64,000 nucleotides of DNA from Branchiostoma floridae (GCF_000003815.2 NC_049990.1:21018547-21082546); one strand, 5' to 3'. Numbered from the stretch's first letter, positions 36,501-47,718 are shown. The notes: a model not told the origin generated them from the letters alone. Program-made: numbers and translations.

Positions 36501-39500
36501 TTGGTAAAATGATCCAAGTAAAATTTTTGGCATAAAGTACTGTAAAAGGCTTAATTACAGCACTTTTTTAGGGGAAATTGGTTTTCTTTCGTTCTCCATG
36601 CCATGACCTTTCGGACGTTCACCCCACAGAGCCGACATCTGCACCTGCGTCTAGCCGGCAGGAAGAGTTAATTCAATTAATGGTTCAGCCAATCAGCGAA
36701 GAGGAAAGCGAAGGCTAATTAATATTCATAAGCGGGACCACACAATACGTTAACTTGAAGACTCAGGCCGTACAGGGTATCCGCAGGTGATTCAATTTGC
36801 AGCCTCTAAACAATGGGTTCCTATACAAAAAAGAGGAGAAAGCAACTGTTAGTAACTCAACTATCTGACGTTACTGGCACACAAACATACCCTCATATGA
36901 AAGCCCGACATCTCAGCTATCCGAAAAACCACATTTCGGCATGAATCTAACGGCGAGAACTTCCGGGAAACTGAAAGATTGACCCATGACCTCAAAACCG
37001 CACCACAACCCAGTGAGGAGGCCATGTGCTAGGACAAAAAAGTCCCAACTTTATACCCCCTAAAAACCACACAAACTCAGCTGTTTGGCCCTAATCACAA
37101 AGTTGAAACCCTCCCCTGTCACACCCACCTCAAAACTGCCAGGATTTCTACCCATTTGACCAGGAAAAAAATCTTGAAGTTTTAGGCCCTGAACTATAAT
37201 CGACCACCATCAATTTGCATGGCGGATTGACCTGCGGATCCCTACAGACTTCTCGCCAGGATTTTTTCAAAGCGCCGGACAGGGGTCCGGGGGCCGCCGA
37301 ATGTCCCTGGCGGAAGCTCTTGCATTTTAGACTATTGAGAAGGCTTCTTTTATCAGTTTTTTTAGGGCCATATCTACGATAATCGTAGCAGTCACTTACT
37401 TCTCTTCAGCAGTTTGACTTTAAAATATTTCGGGTCAAAGCTTCAAAGACAACTAAAACCTCATAAACAACAAACTTTACTTAGCTCAACAGTATACAAA
37501 AATATTGTACGGGTTGCCATCCTTAGTTGAATCGCTTATTTATAGCGCTAGTATCTTCGCTGCGCCGTTAGCCGCCGTGCGACTTTTGTTGACGGTCTGA
37601 TATCCCTACGTCGCCGCCTCGCTGATATTCCCACGGACATGTTTCAAGAAAAATACCCAGCAAAAAAACGCTGTTCTGCATCAAATTCTATTCTATAAAA
37701 CATGTGGGACTCAGTGTTACAGTCTAAATATTTTGTAGAAGCACCGCTGTAGGAAAGAAGGTCCAAGCAATGTTAAACATCACGTAGCATGAAGTTCGCT
37801 GTCAACTGGCACACAGCACATGACTGTTTGAAACTCTAAGTCTAATCAACAGCCGTGTTTGATTGATAGCCGGCGGTCCTTTGATGAAGTCGGCGAAAGG
37901 TGCGTTAGTTAGAAAATCTGCGTTTAGTTTTGATACGTAATTATAAGTTAGACAGTGGCGAGAATGATTATTTTCTCATCAATATTTCTCTTCAGAATTA
38001 TTTGAACTTAATTGTACATCTAAACAATTGGCTTACCTGTGCAATGTTTATATGATTAATGATCAGTGTACTGAAATCATGTGTAACGTATGGCTCCTAG
38101 TCAATAGATCAGCATTTTCTCTATAGTGACCACCTGTCTATAGTGGCCACATTTCCTAGTGCTGTTGTTGTTTGACATAAACTTTGAACATTTAAATTGT
38201 AAGTAACTTTAAACTGCCAGAGTTTCAGCCCAATAAAACACTCTCAGCGCCAGGGTATGAACAGACTGACCAGACAGACGAAAATAAATCCTTGAACAAG
38301 GTTCAATCGTATCTTCCGGGTCTGGCAGGAAGTTGTTAAACTAAAATAAGAATAGGCTCGATGGCTGATTGCATACAAAGTAAAACAGTTTAACAGTTTT
38401 ACAGCTTGAAGAAAACAAACGCTCCTACAGTACCTGCACCTGCTTGATAAATATTAAATCGTATGCCCTACTTGAATAAAAAAAGTTCACTGCAATAATA
38501 AATGTACCCACATCACAAGGAGCTTATACTTTTTTAAACTTACACCTAGTTATCGTACTGAAAATTGTTAATGACATTACATGAAGTCATTCAACAATTT
38601 TCAGTCATGATGAAAATTTTCTGAATGGAAGGTGTGATTATTGTCATTTTCTGAAAAGTAGAAGCAAGCTCTGTTTTTACCTGGAATCAATTCACAATAC
38701 CAGTCCACTTTGGGGGATAATGTACTGTTAAGAGGATGTTCCATTTTTGCGCAGGGGTGATTTGGAACAGTCCAATGTTGCGTGGGAAGGGGTATGGCTG
38801 AAATATGCTGTATTTGCTCTTAAGCAAATGTCGGCCTTTCTAGTTTCCCCTTTTTTTATTAATGTAGGTATGGTTTTGGGTGTGTCTGTCTGTCTGTGTG
38901 TTTCCGGATATTTGTAGTCATCATAACTTGAGAACCTCTTGATGGTATGGATTAGCATGTGAGTGGGGGTTGGGAAGACGAAGGTCAAGCTCAATTTTGC
39001 CCCCCCCCCCCTGGTATATGCAGGAGCGCTTTTGTCAAAATCTACGAAGGAGCGTAACGGGACATAGGAATGATTGATTTCCACGATATTTGGTATGCAG
39101 GTACATATGGCAGAGATGTACATATAGAGGTGCAAATTATGCACATTCGGACTTAATTTGTATACTTGATAAGGAAAATCTACATTTACAGTGCTTTCCA
39201 ATATAGGACTCAAATGAATGTGACGAATGTAGTTTGTGGCAGGTGGAAGATAAGCAGATACTGATTATGCAAATAAGTCCCTAATTTCCATAATTAATGT
39301 GAAAGTGTCCTAATTCTTCTTAGTACGTACGCGTGGTAAATGATTCGGCTGTCAACATTGTGACCTGTGTAAGTTAGTGAAAGGCAAACATTATGCATAT
39401 GTGAAAGTCATTTGCATAATCAGAATATTTCATGAAGGTATGAGGTCGCCGAACTCTTGTTCTCTGTGTGGGGTGGCAGTTTCTGTGAGCTGGTGTGAAA

Positions 39501-42487
39501 AGGCTATCCACCGTGCTATTACGTCATCATCGGACACGAAGAACCATCGCTCTTGTTGGTCGGTCCAAGGGCATTAAATCATAATGTCCTTGGTATGTAA
39601 CATGATTAAAAATCGGAGACCTTCAGTTCAGTTGAAGACAATTGTAACATGACAAGACAACTGCAACAGGAAAATTGCAACAGGGCAATTGCAACAGGGC
39701 AATTGCAACATGACAATTGCAACACCACATTTCACATTGCTCCACAGGTGCCAGCTCAGAGCTGCTCGTCTCAAGGCCCGCCAGGTATTCCCGGGAGAGA
39801 CGGCCGTGATGGTCGCGACTGTCCCTGCAGCTGTGGAACAAAGGGTACGCCAGTAAATACCCTACAACATCTCTACACTTCAAGTTACTTTTTTACTAAC
39901 ATTGCAACCTAAGCTGATCATTTTTTGCAGCTATGAGTCGCTCTTCATCGAACTTGTAGTGATGGGGTTTTGCACTCATGTTTACTATCCTATTCAAAGA
40001 CTGTCTACGTTTCCTTAGAGGCACTAAGGCATTGTTAGAATGAGCCATCTCATATATGATAGGTAGCCTGGTATCCAGCCGGAATATAGTTCCCGAGTCT
40101 CTTCTCTCCTCTCCGAGAAGAGACTCGGGAACAATATTACGGCTATGTGATAGGTACTCTGGGGTTTTCTTAATAGACGCAGATATAGATGAACTGCGAC
40201 AGAAGTATCAGGTGCTGGAACAGAAGCTGTCAGCGTTGGAGAATAAAACGGAGACCACATCCGGGCCTTGCTCAGAAGGTAAGTGTGAATGTAACATATA
40301 TCTGCCAGTGAGAGATTAATAGATAACTTTATTGCACAACAATTGTATTAATGAAGACCTCACCCGTATCAACCCCGGTGACTTTCGCTCGTTTTGCAAA
40401 ACCTAAGCCTAAAGTTGTATTCATCACTCTTAAATTTTCCTCAACAGATACATGTAAGACACCGTCCAGCTGCACTGAAGTAGCAGAAAGAAGTGGAATC
40501 AACAACCAGGCATTCTACGTCATCGACCCTGATGGACCAGAACGGGGGGTCCTGCCGATGGTTGTTCAGTGTGATGTTCAGGGAGATAAAAGTAAGCTAA
40601 AGCGAAATAGTGGTATACGGCTTGTCAGGAAATGTCAGCAATGTTGATTTGATTATATGGGTGACATCCGCGAGCACATCAATTTTTGTCAATTCCACGG
40701 TCAAAGAAGGAGATGGAGTGATGACATTAGGGACTGGACAGGCAGCTCCCTGGCGGAATGCACCCAGACGGCTAAAAACAGGGAGGAATGGCGAAGACTT
40801 GTGCTGCAGACAACCATAGTCCCCGACCCTCCTGATGAGGATGGGACTAGGTGAGGTGAGGTTAGGCATACCATACTGTGTTTGTCATTTCTTCAACCTT
40901 CCAGACCACTTAGATTTCATAATGAAGACAACTCTTTATTTTTGACCAAACTTATTTTTCGCATGCACGCTCGTATCACGTTTGGGGACACCAGAGGATG
41001 TCAGCCATATAATAAAATCAACGTGGCCTTCGGGGAAATTGATGATGAACGAAGGTAAATTCAATGTCACACCTGGTGAACCTGGTGTTGAACAGAATGT
41101 TGTCGAACTTTCTGGCAAGCACTTTAATACAACTAATTATAAGACATGCATTCAAAATTTGGAATAGTCTGAAGTACAGCAGGTATGCATATGTGTATTT
41201 CCAAAGTTGGAAAATAGTCATAACAAACTGCTGCAAAAATACGTAGTGGATAACAATGTTGCTTTGTATGCTGTATGTTCTGAAATGTTTATACAAACTA
41301 GAAATATTACATTTAACATTTGGCTCCTATGATGTTTGAATGTTTCATTACAATTTCAGTAATCACCCTGATTGGCCACGACAGTGAGGCACGGACACAT
41401 GTGAATGGAATTGAGGCTAATGGTGGCCACTCTACGGATGTGACGTACTGGAATAGCATGGACCAAGTGAGAGCTGTGGTGGACAAGTCAAGTTTGTGCA
41501 AACAGCACATCAAGGTAAGTATATATTGTTTACATTTGAAACAGCCTGACGTCAAGCCTCATTTCCTACCTTAGGCCAGGCCGGGCTGTTTGCGGAAAGG
41601 TTTTGTGTTTTTGTTGTTTATATCATAACGTTACCTTTCGTTTACCAAAACTGCCAGGCCGGTCCCTTTGTGGAAATGTGACGTTAGCAAAAAGCAGGTG
41701 TCTGCTCCAACTGTGACTTACTCTTCAACTTTTACGAATATTGATGATAATCCTACGTGCCATGAAAGGCATAGTAATCATAAATCAGATGATGATGTAA
41801 AATCTATAGTAAATGCTATCAGCTACACTAACACAATTATCCATATCCAGTATGAATGCCATGCCTCATTGATCTGGCACGCATCTGGTCCAGCCGCCGC
41901 CTGGTGGGTGACTTGGGATGGTCGTCAGGCTGACTACTGGGGAGGTGCCAGTCCTGGGAGTGGGCAGTGTGCCTGTGGACAAGCAGGTAATTATTATAAC
42001 GATAGATTCATAGCAAAACCATGGGAAATTGAATATGTAATAAAAAGCGAAATGGTGACTATTTTAAACCTAATTCTACTTGAATGAGGTTCTAATTCTA
42101 TTTGAAGGATTACAAAACTTGAACCTGAACCATGCAACCTTACTCCATTGAAACCAGAACAGTGCAGGGAAACTTGTATCATGGTCATCATGAATGATAC
42201 TATGTAACAAATTTATCATTTTGTATTTTCGTGTTTTCATGATTTGTACATGACATATGTTAAACCCTTGCCACAGCCAAAATATTGTTATGACATTATT
42301 CTTTTGCTATTCAGGCACATGCGCAAAGGGATGCAACTGTGATGCCAATGACTCCACCTGGCGTGAGGATTCTGGGTTCCTGTCCCACAAGGATGACCTG
42401 CCAGTCACCCAGCTCAGGTTTGGGGACACCGGTGCTGGTAATGAAGAAGGTTATTACACCCTGGGGAAACTTATCTGTTATCCCTGA
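33600..42487 (+). CDS. Paralogue A: secreted collagen/coiled-coil protein with Caspr-type fibrinogen-like domain
   Basis: Exons 33600-33692, 39748-39844, 40177-40278, 40448-40591, 41360-41514, 41851-41986 and 42315-42487; all phases agree, 299 residues. Signal peptide MKFTVCLVFLTAGFTSGQ (second in-frame Met, 33627, is the one conserved in D and E). The collagen exon has GPPGIPGRDGRDGRD then DCPCSCGTK, probably for interchain disulfides. The coil exon is DELRQKYQVLEQKLSALENK. The C-terminal domain (about residues 98-299) has YVIDPDGPE, ITLIGHDSEA, YWNSMDQV, AAWWVTWDGRQADYWGGASP, CACG, CNCDA and FLSHKDDLPVTQL, the pattern of the fibrinogen-like region of contactin-associated proteins. Probably a secreted trimer with a ligand-binding head. 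An attaaa lies at 42536. Confidence 0.88.
34100..34126. repeat. (TTTC)n microsatellite
   Basis: Seven or so tttc units in paralogue A intron 1. Confidence 0.9.
34160..35200. repeat. About 164-bp satellite array, interrupted by a gap
   Basis: Units start gagctgaaatttgacagaga at 34499, 34663, about 34827 and about 34989, with diverged outer copies. Copies contain tttttgaccaaaaaaggaca and ggtattacaaccaaatgagc. The 157-N gap interrupts the array, so the real copy number is unknown. Confidence 0.9.
34337..34493. other. Assembly gap, 157 N
   Basis: The N run sits inside the 164-bp satellite. Its length is close to one unit, so it may be an estimated gap. Confidence 0.99.
35150..35375. repeat. Direct duplication, copy 1 of 2
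   Basis: Matches 36450-36705, sharing atttggtatagataggcat, cacagagcc and agccaatcagcgaagaggaa. Non-coding, in paralogue A intron 1. Confidence 0.75.
36225..36445. repeat. Direct duplication with 37365-37600, copy 1
   Basis: Shares gataatcgcagcagtcactt, cttctcttcag and cgctgcgctgttagc-type words with the second copy about 1.14 kb downstream. Confidence 0.75.
36450..36705. repeat. Direct duplication, copy 2 of 35150-35375
   Basis: Second copy of the block that ends in the satellite's right flank. It starts right after copy 1 of the other duplication, so the two repeat families are interleaved. Confidence 0.75.
37365..37600. repeat. Direct duplication with 36225-36445, copy 2
   Basis: Contains gataatcgtagcagtcactt and cgctgcgccgttagccgccg. 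Non-coding. Confidence 0.75.
37601..39640. other. Paralogue A intron 1, remaining part
   Basis: AT-rich, with a c-run near 39000 and a short repeat near 39240-39480 that resembles 8985-9075 (gtcatttgcat ... ggtatgaggt). No exon recognised. Confidence 0.4.
39645..39728 (+). repeat. 15-bp tandem repeat just before an acceptor
   Basis: Five or six units of the type gcaacagggcaatt lie directly upstream of the paralogue A collagen exon (39748). Confidence 0.8.
40089..40132. repeat. Perfect fold-back hairpin
   Basis: gttcccgagtctcttctc is followed by an 8-base loop and its exact reverse complement. Weaker pairing extends outward. It lies in the paralogue A intron between the collagen and coil exons. 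Confidence 0.9.
40906..41045 (+). other. Block shared with the 3' end of the nested coiled-coil gene
   Basis: Shares cttagatttcata, gaccaaact, ccagaggatgtcag and aaaatcaacgtggcc with 10505-10640. It lies in the paralogue A intron between the fourth and fifth exons. It may be a shared repeat or a relic exon. Confidence 0.5.
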
Positions 42488-42658
42488 GTCTAGCTGTTAA
42501 TGATTGTTTACCTTTTAAAGAGGTACATGTATATGATTAAAGCTGTGTTGCAAAACATATTCCCACGCAACAAGTGTAGTTTAGTGCAGAAATGAAAGAA
42601 TTGTTTTATATTGAAGTTTTTCACCGTCATTCAACACAAGAAATTGCTCACCTCGAAT

Positions 42659-42689
42659 TCTCGGTCGCACATCCGTCAACCTTCGTCAG
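42659..42689 (-). ncRNA. Hammerhead-like core, left arm, mutated
   Basis: Minus-strand counterpart of 42919-42949. CUGACGA is present but the GAAA is GAGA and one stem pair is changed, so it is probably inactive. Confidence 0.4.
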
Positions 42690-42918
42690 GAGTGGTGATT
42701 CAACCACTCTGAGCACGTGACCTAGGAACACGTGACTCAAATATTGGACACTAAACCGGATTACTTCGCGAGGGGGGGTAAAGGAGGACATCTACATAAG
42801 AGCACACCAGCTGACACTTAACAGAGACGGGGCCGATACCGCGTGCCAGGCATCTACGATTCTTTACTCGATTCACGTGTCCCTAGGTCACGTGCTCAGA
42901 GTAATTGAATCACCACTC

Positions 42919-42949
42919 CTGACGAAGGTCGACGGATGTGCGACCGAAA
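42919..42949 (+). ncRNA. Hammerhead ribozyme-like core, right arm
   Basis: CUGACGA, then a 5-bp stem II (ggtcg with cgacc), then GAAA. All invariant core positions I can check are present. A GUC follows at 42957-42959, in the place of a cleavage triplet, but stem III would be very short, as reported for PLE hammerheads. Confidence 0.55.
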
Positions 42950-43039
42950 ATTCGAAGTCAGCAATTTCTTGTATTGAATGACAGTGAAAAACTTCAATAT
43001 GGATTATGCCAACACAGATGAGCTTCGAATTCCATGCTA

Positions 43040-43700
43040 ATATAAGAGAATTGTTGTAGTAAATACAACCAGGTTAATTCTATACCACGACAGGCATTTC
43101 TTTGCACCAGGTCTTTTTTGGCATTAATTAGCATCAGATAAAAAGCACCAGGTCTGAGGTGAAAATGATGGTGTTTAGAATTAAAAGTGATTCATTTAAG
43201 ACAACACGTATATCAAAGAAAATAACGAGTGTTGTAAACAATAAATATATAGAGAGAGACTTATATGAATTCTGCCAGTCATCGACGCTTCGAATTCTGT
43301 GTTACCTGTAAGGTATCTATCGTAACGTTATATATTATAGGAAGTGACAAATATTACATCATACATACAGCTCCTTAGTGTTCCAGTAGCTACCGAGACA
43401 ATAACTCCTCAGAAAACGATGTACAAGAATACTATAGTTACAGGCTTTTCTATCGTATTACAGGAATTTACAAATAAGAAATTATACAAATAAGTACGTC
43501 CTATGTGTATTGTATGGGCCTATAGCTAGACATAAGATCATGACAAATAGGCAAGAATTCTGTGATAGTTGCAGTCTCTCTAATGCAGTGATCATTCTAG
43601 TGTGACATTCCACAGCTTTGTCCGTAACTCTAGATCTTAAGTGTGTCATCTGTTGAATTATCATAACCTCACGGAAAAGTATTCTGTGTGCATGCGATTT
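43040..43700. repeat. Segmental duplication after paralogue A (partner at 48260-48740)
   Basis: Shares acaaccaggttaatt, taccacgacaggcattt, gcaccaggtcttttt and ggaagtgacaaatattacat with the sequence after paralogue B. Together with the gene similarity this marks a tandem duplication unit. Confidence 0.8.
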
Positions 43701-43728
43701 TAGTTATATCCAATTTGCTTTGTATTAG

Positions 43729-43950
43729 ATCAAAGACAAGAGATTGAAGGTCCTCATCGACTCTCGGTGAACGAACAACAACAGATCAAAGAGATAAAGA
43801 AAGTTATAACTGATACCAAGTTACAAAATAAAACGGATCATTTGCTGACAAAATCAACTTGTGCTTTCCTTGGAATTAGATTGTCATGTGAGACATGGTG
43901 TGCCTTACTTGTTCTTTTCTTAGCCCTTTTGATTTGTCTGCATACTCAAG
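43729..43950 (+). CDS. Candidate transmembrane exon upstream of paralogue B
   Basis: Open, with acceptor tgtattag and donor caag|gtatga, phase 1 on both sides. It encodes a charged N-terminal part with IKEIKKVITDTKLQNK and one hydrophobic helix, WCALLVLFLALLICLH. It would splice in frame to the paralogue B coil exon (45023). No initiating exon was identified, so it could be an alternative membrane-anchored start or a relic. Confidence 0.4.
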
Positions 43951-44555
43951 GTATGATTGTTTCACAGCGGTCAAAATTAAAAAGGACGTCGTGCCCTACC
44001 CTACCGTCTACTTTGGGCCATGTCCACATGTCAAGGTCTCTTGTCCAACAGCTATTTGAAATAGTTACTGTATTTCTCATAATTGAAAATAATAGCATAA
44101 CTATGATCCTTCGTCCTGAAGCCGTAACAACAAGTTACCAGGAATCGACAGCGACTGTAATTCAACAATAAGTGTTGTTGTTTTCCAACTCACACGATAG
44201 CTAGTATATATTAACAGCAAATGACGTCAAACCTTTGTTATATTAACTGATTGTGATGACCTCACCTCACCTCACCAGTCCAATAGCCTCATGACGAAAG
44301 GGGTGAAACTCTTCCTAGCTGGTCTGCTAATATGAATATCAATTAATAATCTTATCTGCTAATGTCAGTTTGTCCACCAGTCATTGATACCCCGGATATT
44401 AACAAAACAGCGATCGCTCGTATGGGATCGCGCTTGTTTGCTTCAGCTGTATCAATACGCAGTTATGCTTAGCCAATAATACAAAATTCAACAGTTATCA
44501 AGCTGAGAAACATATCCGTACGGTTCAAGAACACAACAGGTTCAGAAGAAACAAG

Positions 44556-47500
44556 ATGTTTCGCGGAGTGCTACTTCTGTTCCTGAGCGGCATAACAACC
44601 GCACAGTTTCCTGTGTTAGGTGATCAACAGCACCACGTGTCCAGTATCACAGGTACAGCACTCCTTTATACTGTCTACCTGTACTACCACCTTACAGTGT
44701 TGAAAAGTGGCTAACATATGGTCATTTTTTCAAACATCTATAATGCTTTGCGTTAGTCAAGTAATTACTTAGCACGATATTAACTTGACGTTGACCATGG
44801 TTATCGTGATATGTTTTACAAAATAGGAGTGAGGTTCATGAATTCGAATAGTTTATTAGAAAAAAAATATAGACAAAAATATAATACTAGTAGTGTGTGT
44901 GTGTGTCCTTGTAAAGCTTGATTTGTTTAGCTATTTGTACACTTACAAATTACAATATACTCTTAAACCTTCCATAATTATTTGAGTTATTTTGGTTTGG
45001 GTGAACTCTTCTTGTATTCCAGACTACCTGGAAGAAACGGAGACTTGTTACAAATGTGATGATGAGGTGGCCAGCCTAAAGGAGGTCATTGCCAACCAGT
45101 CCGCACTTCTAGCACAACAGGCCGGACATCTAGCACAACAGGCCGGACAACTAGCACAGCAGGCCGGACAACTAGCACAACAGGCCGGACTCATCTCATC
45201 TCTGCAGAGTGGCCTGGACAGTGTTGTCGCACGGGTGGACAGTGCCGAGCAGTTCATGAGTATGTAGAAATTCTATTGCAAAGCTAGCGATAGTTTCCAA
45301 AGCAGCATGCGCGGAGATGGTTATTGTGAAAAATGTGTTTTTGAAATACATAAAAGCGTTTATCGTTACACTACAAGTTACCTTTTCCAGAAAACCGTCA
45401 CAACCTATTAAAGCTAATAAATTTTACAGCAATGAGTCACTCTTCATATGTTGATGGGTTTTTGCACTTCTAAAGGTCTGGTATCCAAAGACCGATTAAG
45501 GTTACTAAGAGGTATACGGGTTGCCCATCTTATGTGATAGGCGTTTTCTTAATAGACGCAGATGTAGGTGAACTGCAACCACACCGTAATTGTCTTGCGA
45601 AGGAGCCGGTATAATGTACCACATACTACGAAGCACACTTGCCCCGCGAGACATTTCGTTCGAAGACTTCACCCGTTTTAACCCTGGGGACTCCGGGTTT
45701 TGGCGCCCGTATTGCAAAACTTTAATAGCCTGAACTTGTCTTCATCACTGTAAAATCTTCCTCAACAGATACATGTACAATACCGTCCAGCTGCACTGAA
45801 CTGGCAGGAAGAAGTGGATTCAACAATCAGGCATTCTACGTCATCGACCCTGATGGACCAGAAGGGGGGGTCCTGCCGATGGTTGTTCAGTGTGATGTTC
45901 AGGGAGATAAAAGTAAGCAAAAGCCAAATATTTTATTCGACTTGTCAGGCAATGTCAAGTCATGAAATATCTTAATTTACATTTTAGCAGGAAATTTCAT
46001 CTGTGTTGGTAAATGCCATTATGGATAAACTAAACTGTAACTAACCAACTCTACAAACAAGTTTGGACTTACCCCAAAAATTTCGGCTGACGTGCACGTG
46101 AGTCCGACGTCACGTTCCGAAAGCTACGAGTACCGTAGACGGGTCCATTCCGTGAAAATTACCCGAAAATTTGGGGTTTGTCTCAACTTACGAGTATTTG
46201 TAATGTTGGTTAGTTAAAGTTTAGTTCATCCATCATCAAATAATAGAAACATCACTAACATCTAACATACATAACATCAGGTGTACCCTGGGAGCCAGCC
46301 GGGATCGGGCAGCTAGGACAGTTTATTTGGTGGCCCAAGACAGCCAGGCCCACCGATCTCCTATTATCACCCGGGGTTATGTCCATCTGCGATAACTCCT
46401 TCGGGCTTAAACTCCCCCGGAGCACTAATGTGAGATCTGCGGGCTGACTGCCTTGGGTCCCCGAACAAAACTCGCTAGCTACCCGGTCCTGTCTGGCTCT
46501 CAGGGTACATCAGGTGATGTTTAATGCTTCATTACAATTTCAGTAAGTACCCTGATTGGCCACGACAGTGAGGCACGGACACATGTGAAAGGGGTTCAAC
46601 TTGAGGACCCAGGTACTTACTCCAAGGATGTGACATACTGGAATAGCATGGAACAAGTGAGAGCTGTGGTTGACCAGTCAACTCTGTGCAAACAACACAT
46701 CAAGGTATGTTGTTTACATGTCAGACATATCAAAAGCTAATCCGAGATCCAGTTCTGCTCAGCTTTAGTTTGATCCAACTGTCACCACCCTGTCTACAAG
46801 GGGCAAGTCTTTGGTCAGCCAAATGTCCGCCTAAATGCTGCATAAATTACATTTTACAAACTATTTATAGCCTCCATAGCAGGCTCTCTCAACCTTTTTC
46901 GTCTTTTGTGGCTCGTCGCTTGTACCACCTGCCCGTACAAACGAAATGACCAGGAAAAGTGTATTAAATATACTTTTCCTGGTCATTTCGTTTTGGACGG
47001 GCAGGTGGTACAAGCGACCGAGGACAAAAAGAAATGGCCAGCAAAAGTGTATCATGAAAAAGATTATTATGCTGTTATATTGCAAAGTTCATGGTGACAT
47101 CCAGCTAGCATTTGTGTAAATATGAAGTATGAATCCCCAGTATGAATGCCATGGCTCAGTCATCTGGAGCAGTGCCACACCCTACGCCTGGTGGGTGACT
47201 TGGGATGGTCGCCAGGCTGACTACTGGGGAGGTGCCAGTCCTGGGAGTGGGGGATGTGCCTGTGGACAAGCAGGTAGTTATGATAATGGTACATTTATAA
47301 CAAAACTATGCCCGAAGGCTAATTACAAACAATACCAGTGAACTATTGTTGTATAATGACTATTACTCATACCAGCACACAAGTTTCCCATTAATAGATA
47401 AGGTTCAAACAAACAAACACATGAAAAATCTATATATCACTTTTTAAGGACAAAATATTTCTGTTTTTCCATGCTTTTTACCTGGTATGACATATCTTAA

Positions 47501-47718
47501 ACCCATTAAGAAAATTGAACCCTTCTTATGACGTTATTTCAACAGACACATGCACTGGAAGATGCAACTGTGATGCCAATGATGCCACCTGGCGTGAGGA
47601 TTCTGGGTTCCTGTCCCACAAGGATGACCTGCCAGTCACCCAGCTCAGGTTTGGGGACGCTGATTATGGTTCTGAAGAAGGTTATTACACTCTGGGGAAA
47701 CTCATCTGCTACCCCTGA
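44556..47718 (+). CDS. Paralogue B: secreted coiled-coil protein with Caspr-type fibrinogen-like domain, no collagen
   Basis: Exons 44556-44652, 45023-45259, 45769-45912, 46544-46704, 47141-47273 and 47546-47718; phases agree, 314 residues. Signal peptide MFRGVLLLFLSGITTAQ. The coil exon has CYKC followed by four or five LAQQAGQ heptads. The C-terminal domain matches paralogue A exon by exon (FYVIDPDGPE, STLIGHDSEA, YAWWVTWDGRQADYWGGASP, CACG, CNCDANDATW, FLSHKDDLPVTQL). Unlike A, D and E it has no collagen triplets and the first exon is unrelated. Probably secreted and oligomeric through the coil. No break seen. Confidence 0.87.
45106..45190 (+). repeat. 21-bp coding repeat, LAQQAG heptads
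   Basis: Four to five nearly identical units of ctagcacaacaggccggaca encode one heptad each in paralogue B's coiled coil. Confidence 0.92.
45550..45640 (+). pseudogene. Relic coil exon in paralogue B intron
   Basis: Acceptor and start (cttaatagacgcagatgtag, gtgaactgc) match paralogue A's coil exon at 40171. The middle is deleted; the 3' flank (taatgtaccacatactac) matches the region after the coil exon of E (near 63957). Not usable as an exon. Confidence 0.7.
46283..46507. mobile_element. hAT-like MITE, 225 bp
   Basis: Terminal inverted repeats gtaccctgggagccag / ctggctctcagggtac are flanked by the 8-bp direct repeat catcaggt (46275-46282 and 46508-46515). An 8-bp duplication points to the hAT superfamily. 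It sits just upstream of the acceptor at 46543 in paralogue B. Confidence 0.82.
46893..47035. mobile_element. Long palindromic fold-back element
   Basis: Arms of about 65-70 bases, including cgcttgtaccacctgcccgt and gaaatgaccaggaaaagtgt, meet almost directly at tattaaatata. It is in the last but one intron of paralogue B. It could be a fold-back MITE. Confidence 0.85.

Larger units (their letters stand above)
42611..42998. mobile_element. PLE remnant with terminal palindrome and ribozyme-like cores
   Basis: Inverted arms (about 42611-42740 and 42876-42998) share gtcattcaacacaagaaatt and gaatcaccactcctgacgaa-type sequence. Between them the plus strand reads EDIYIRAHQLTLNRDG, the C-terminal PLE endonuclease tail. 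The rest of the PLE is missing. It lies 3' of paralogue A. Confidence 0.75.

Noticed and set aside
38728-39213. Minus-strand 161-codon ORF in paralogue A intron 1
   Set aside because: Low-complexity and repeat-like composition, no domain, no conserved splice context.
40089-40132. Rho-independent terminator
   Set aside because: The hairpin has no bacterial context; the window is clearly animal genomic DNA with spliced genes.
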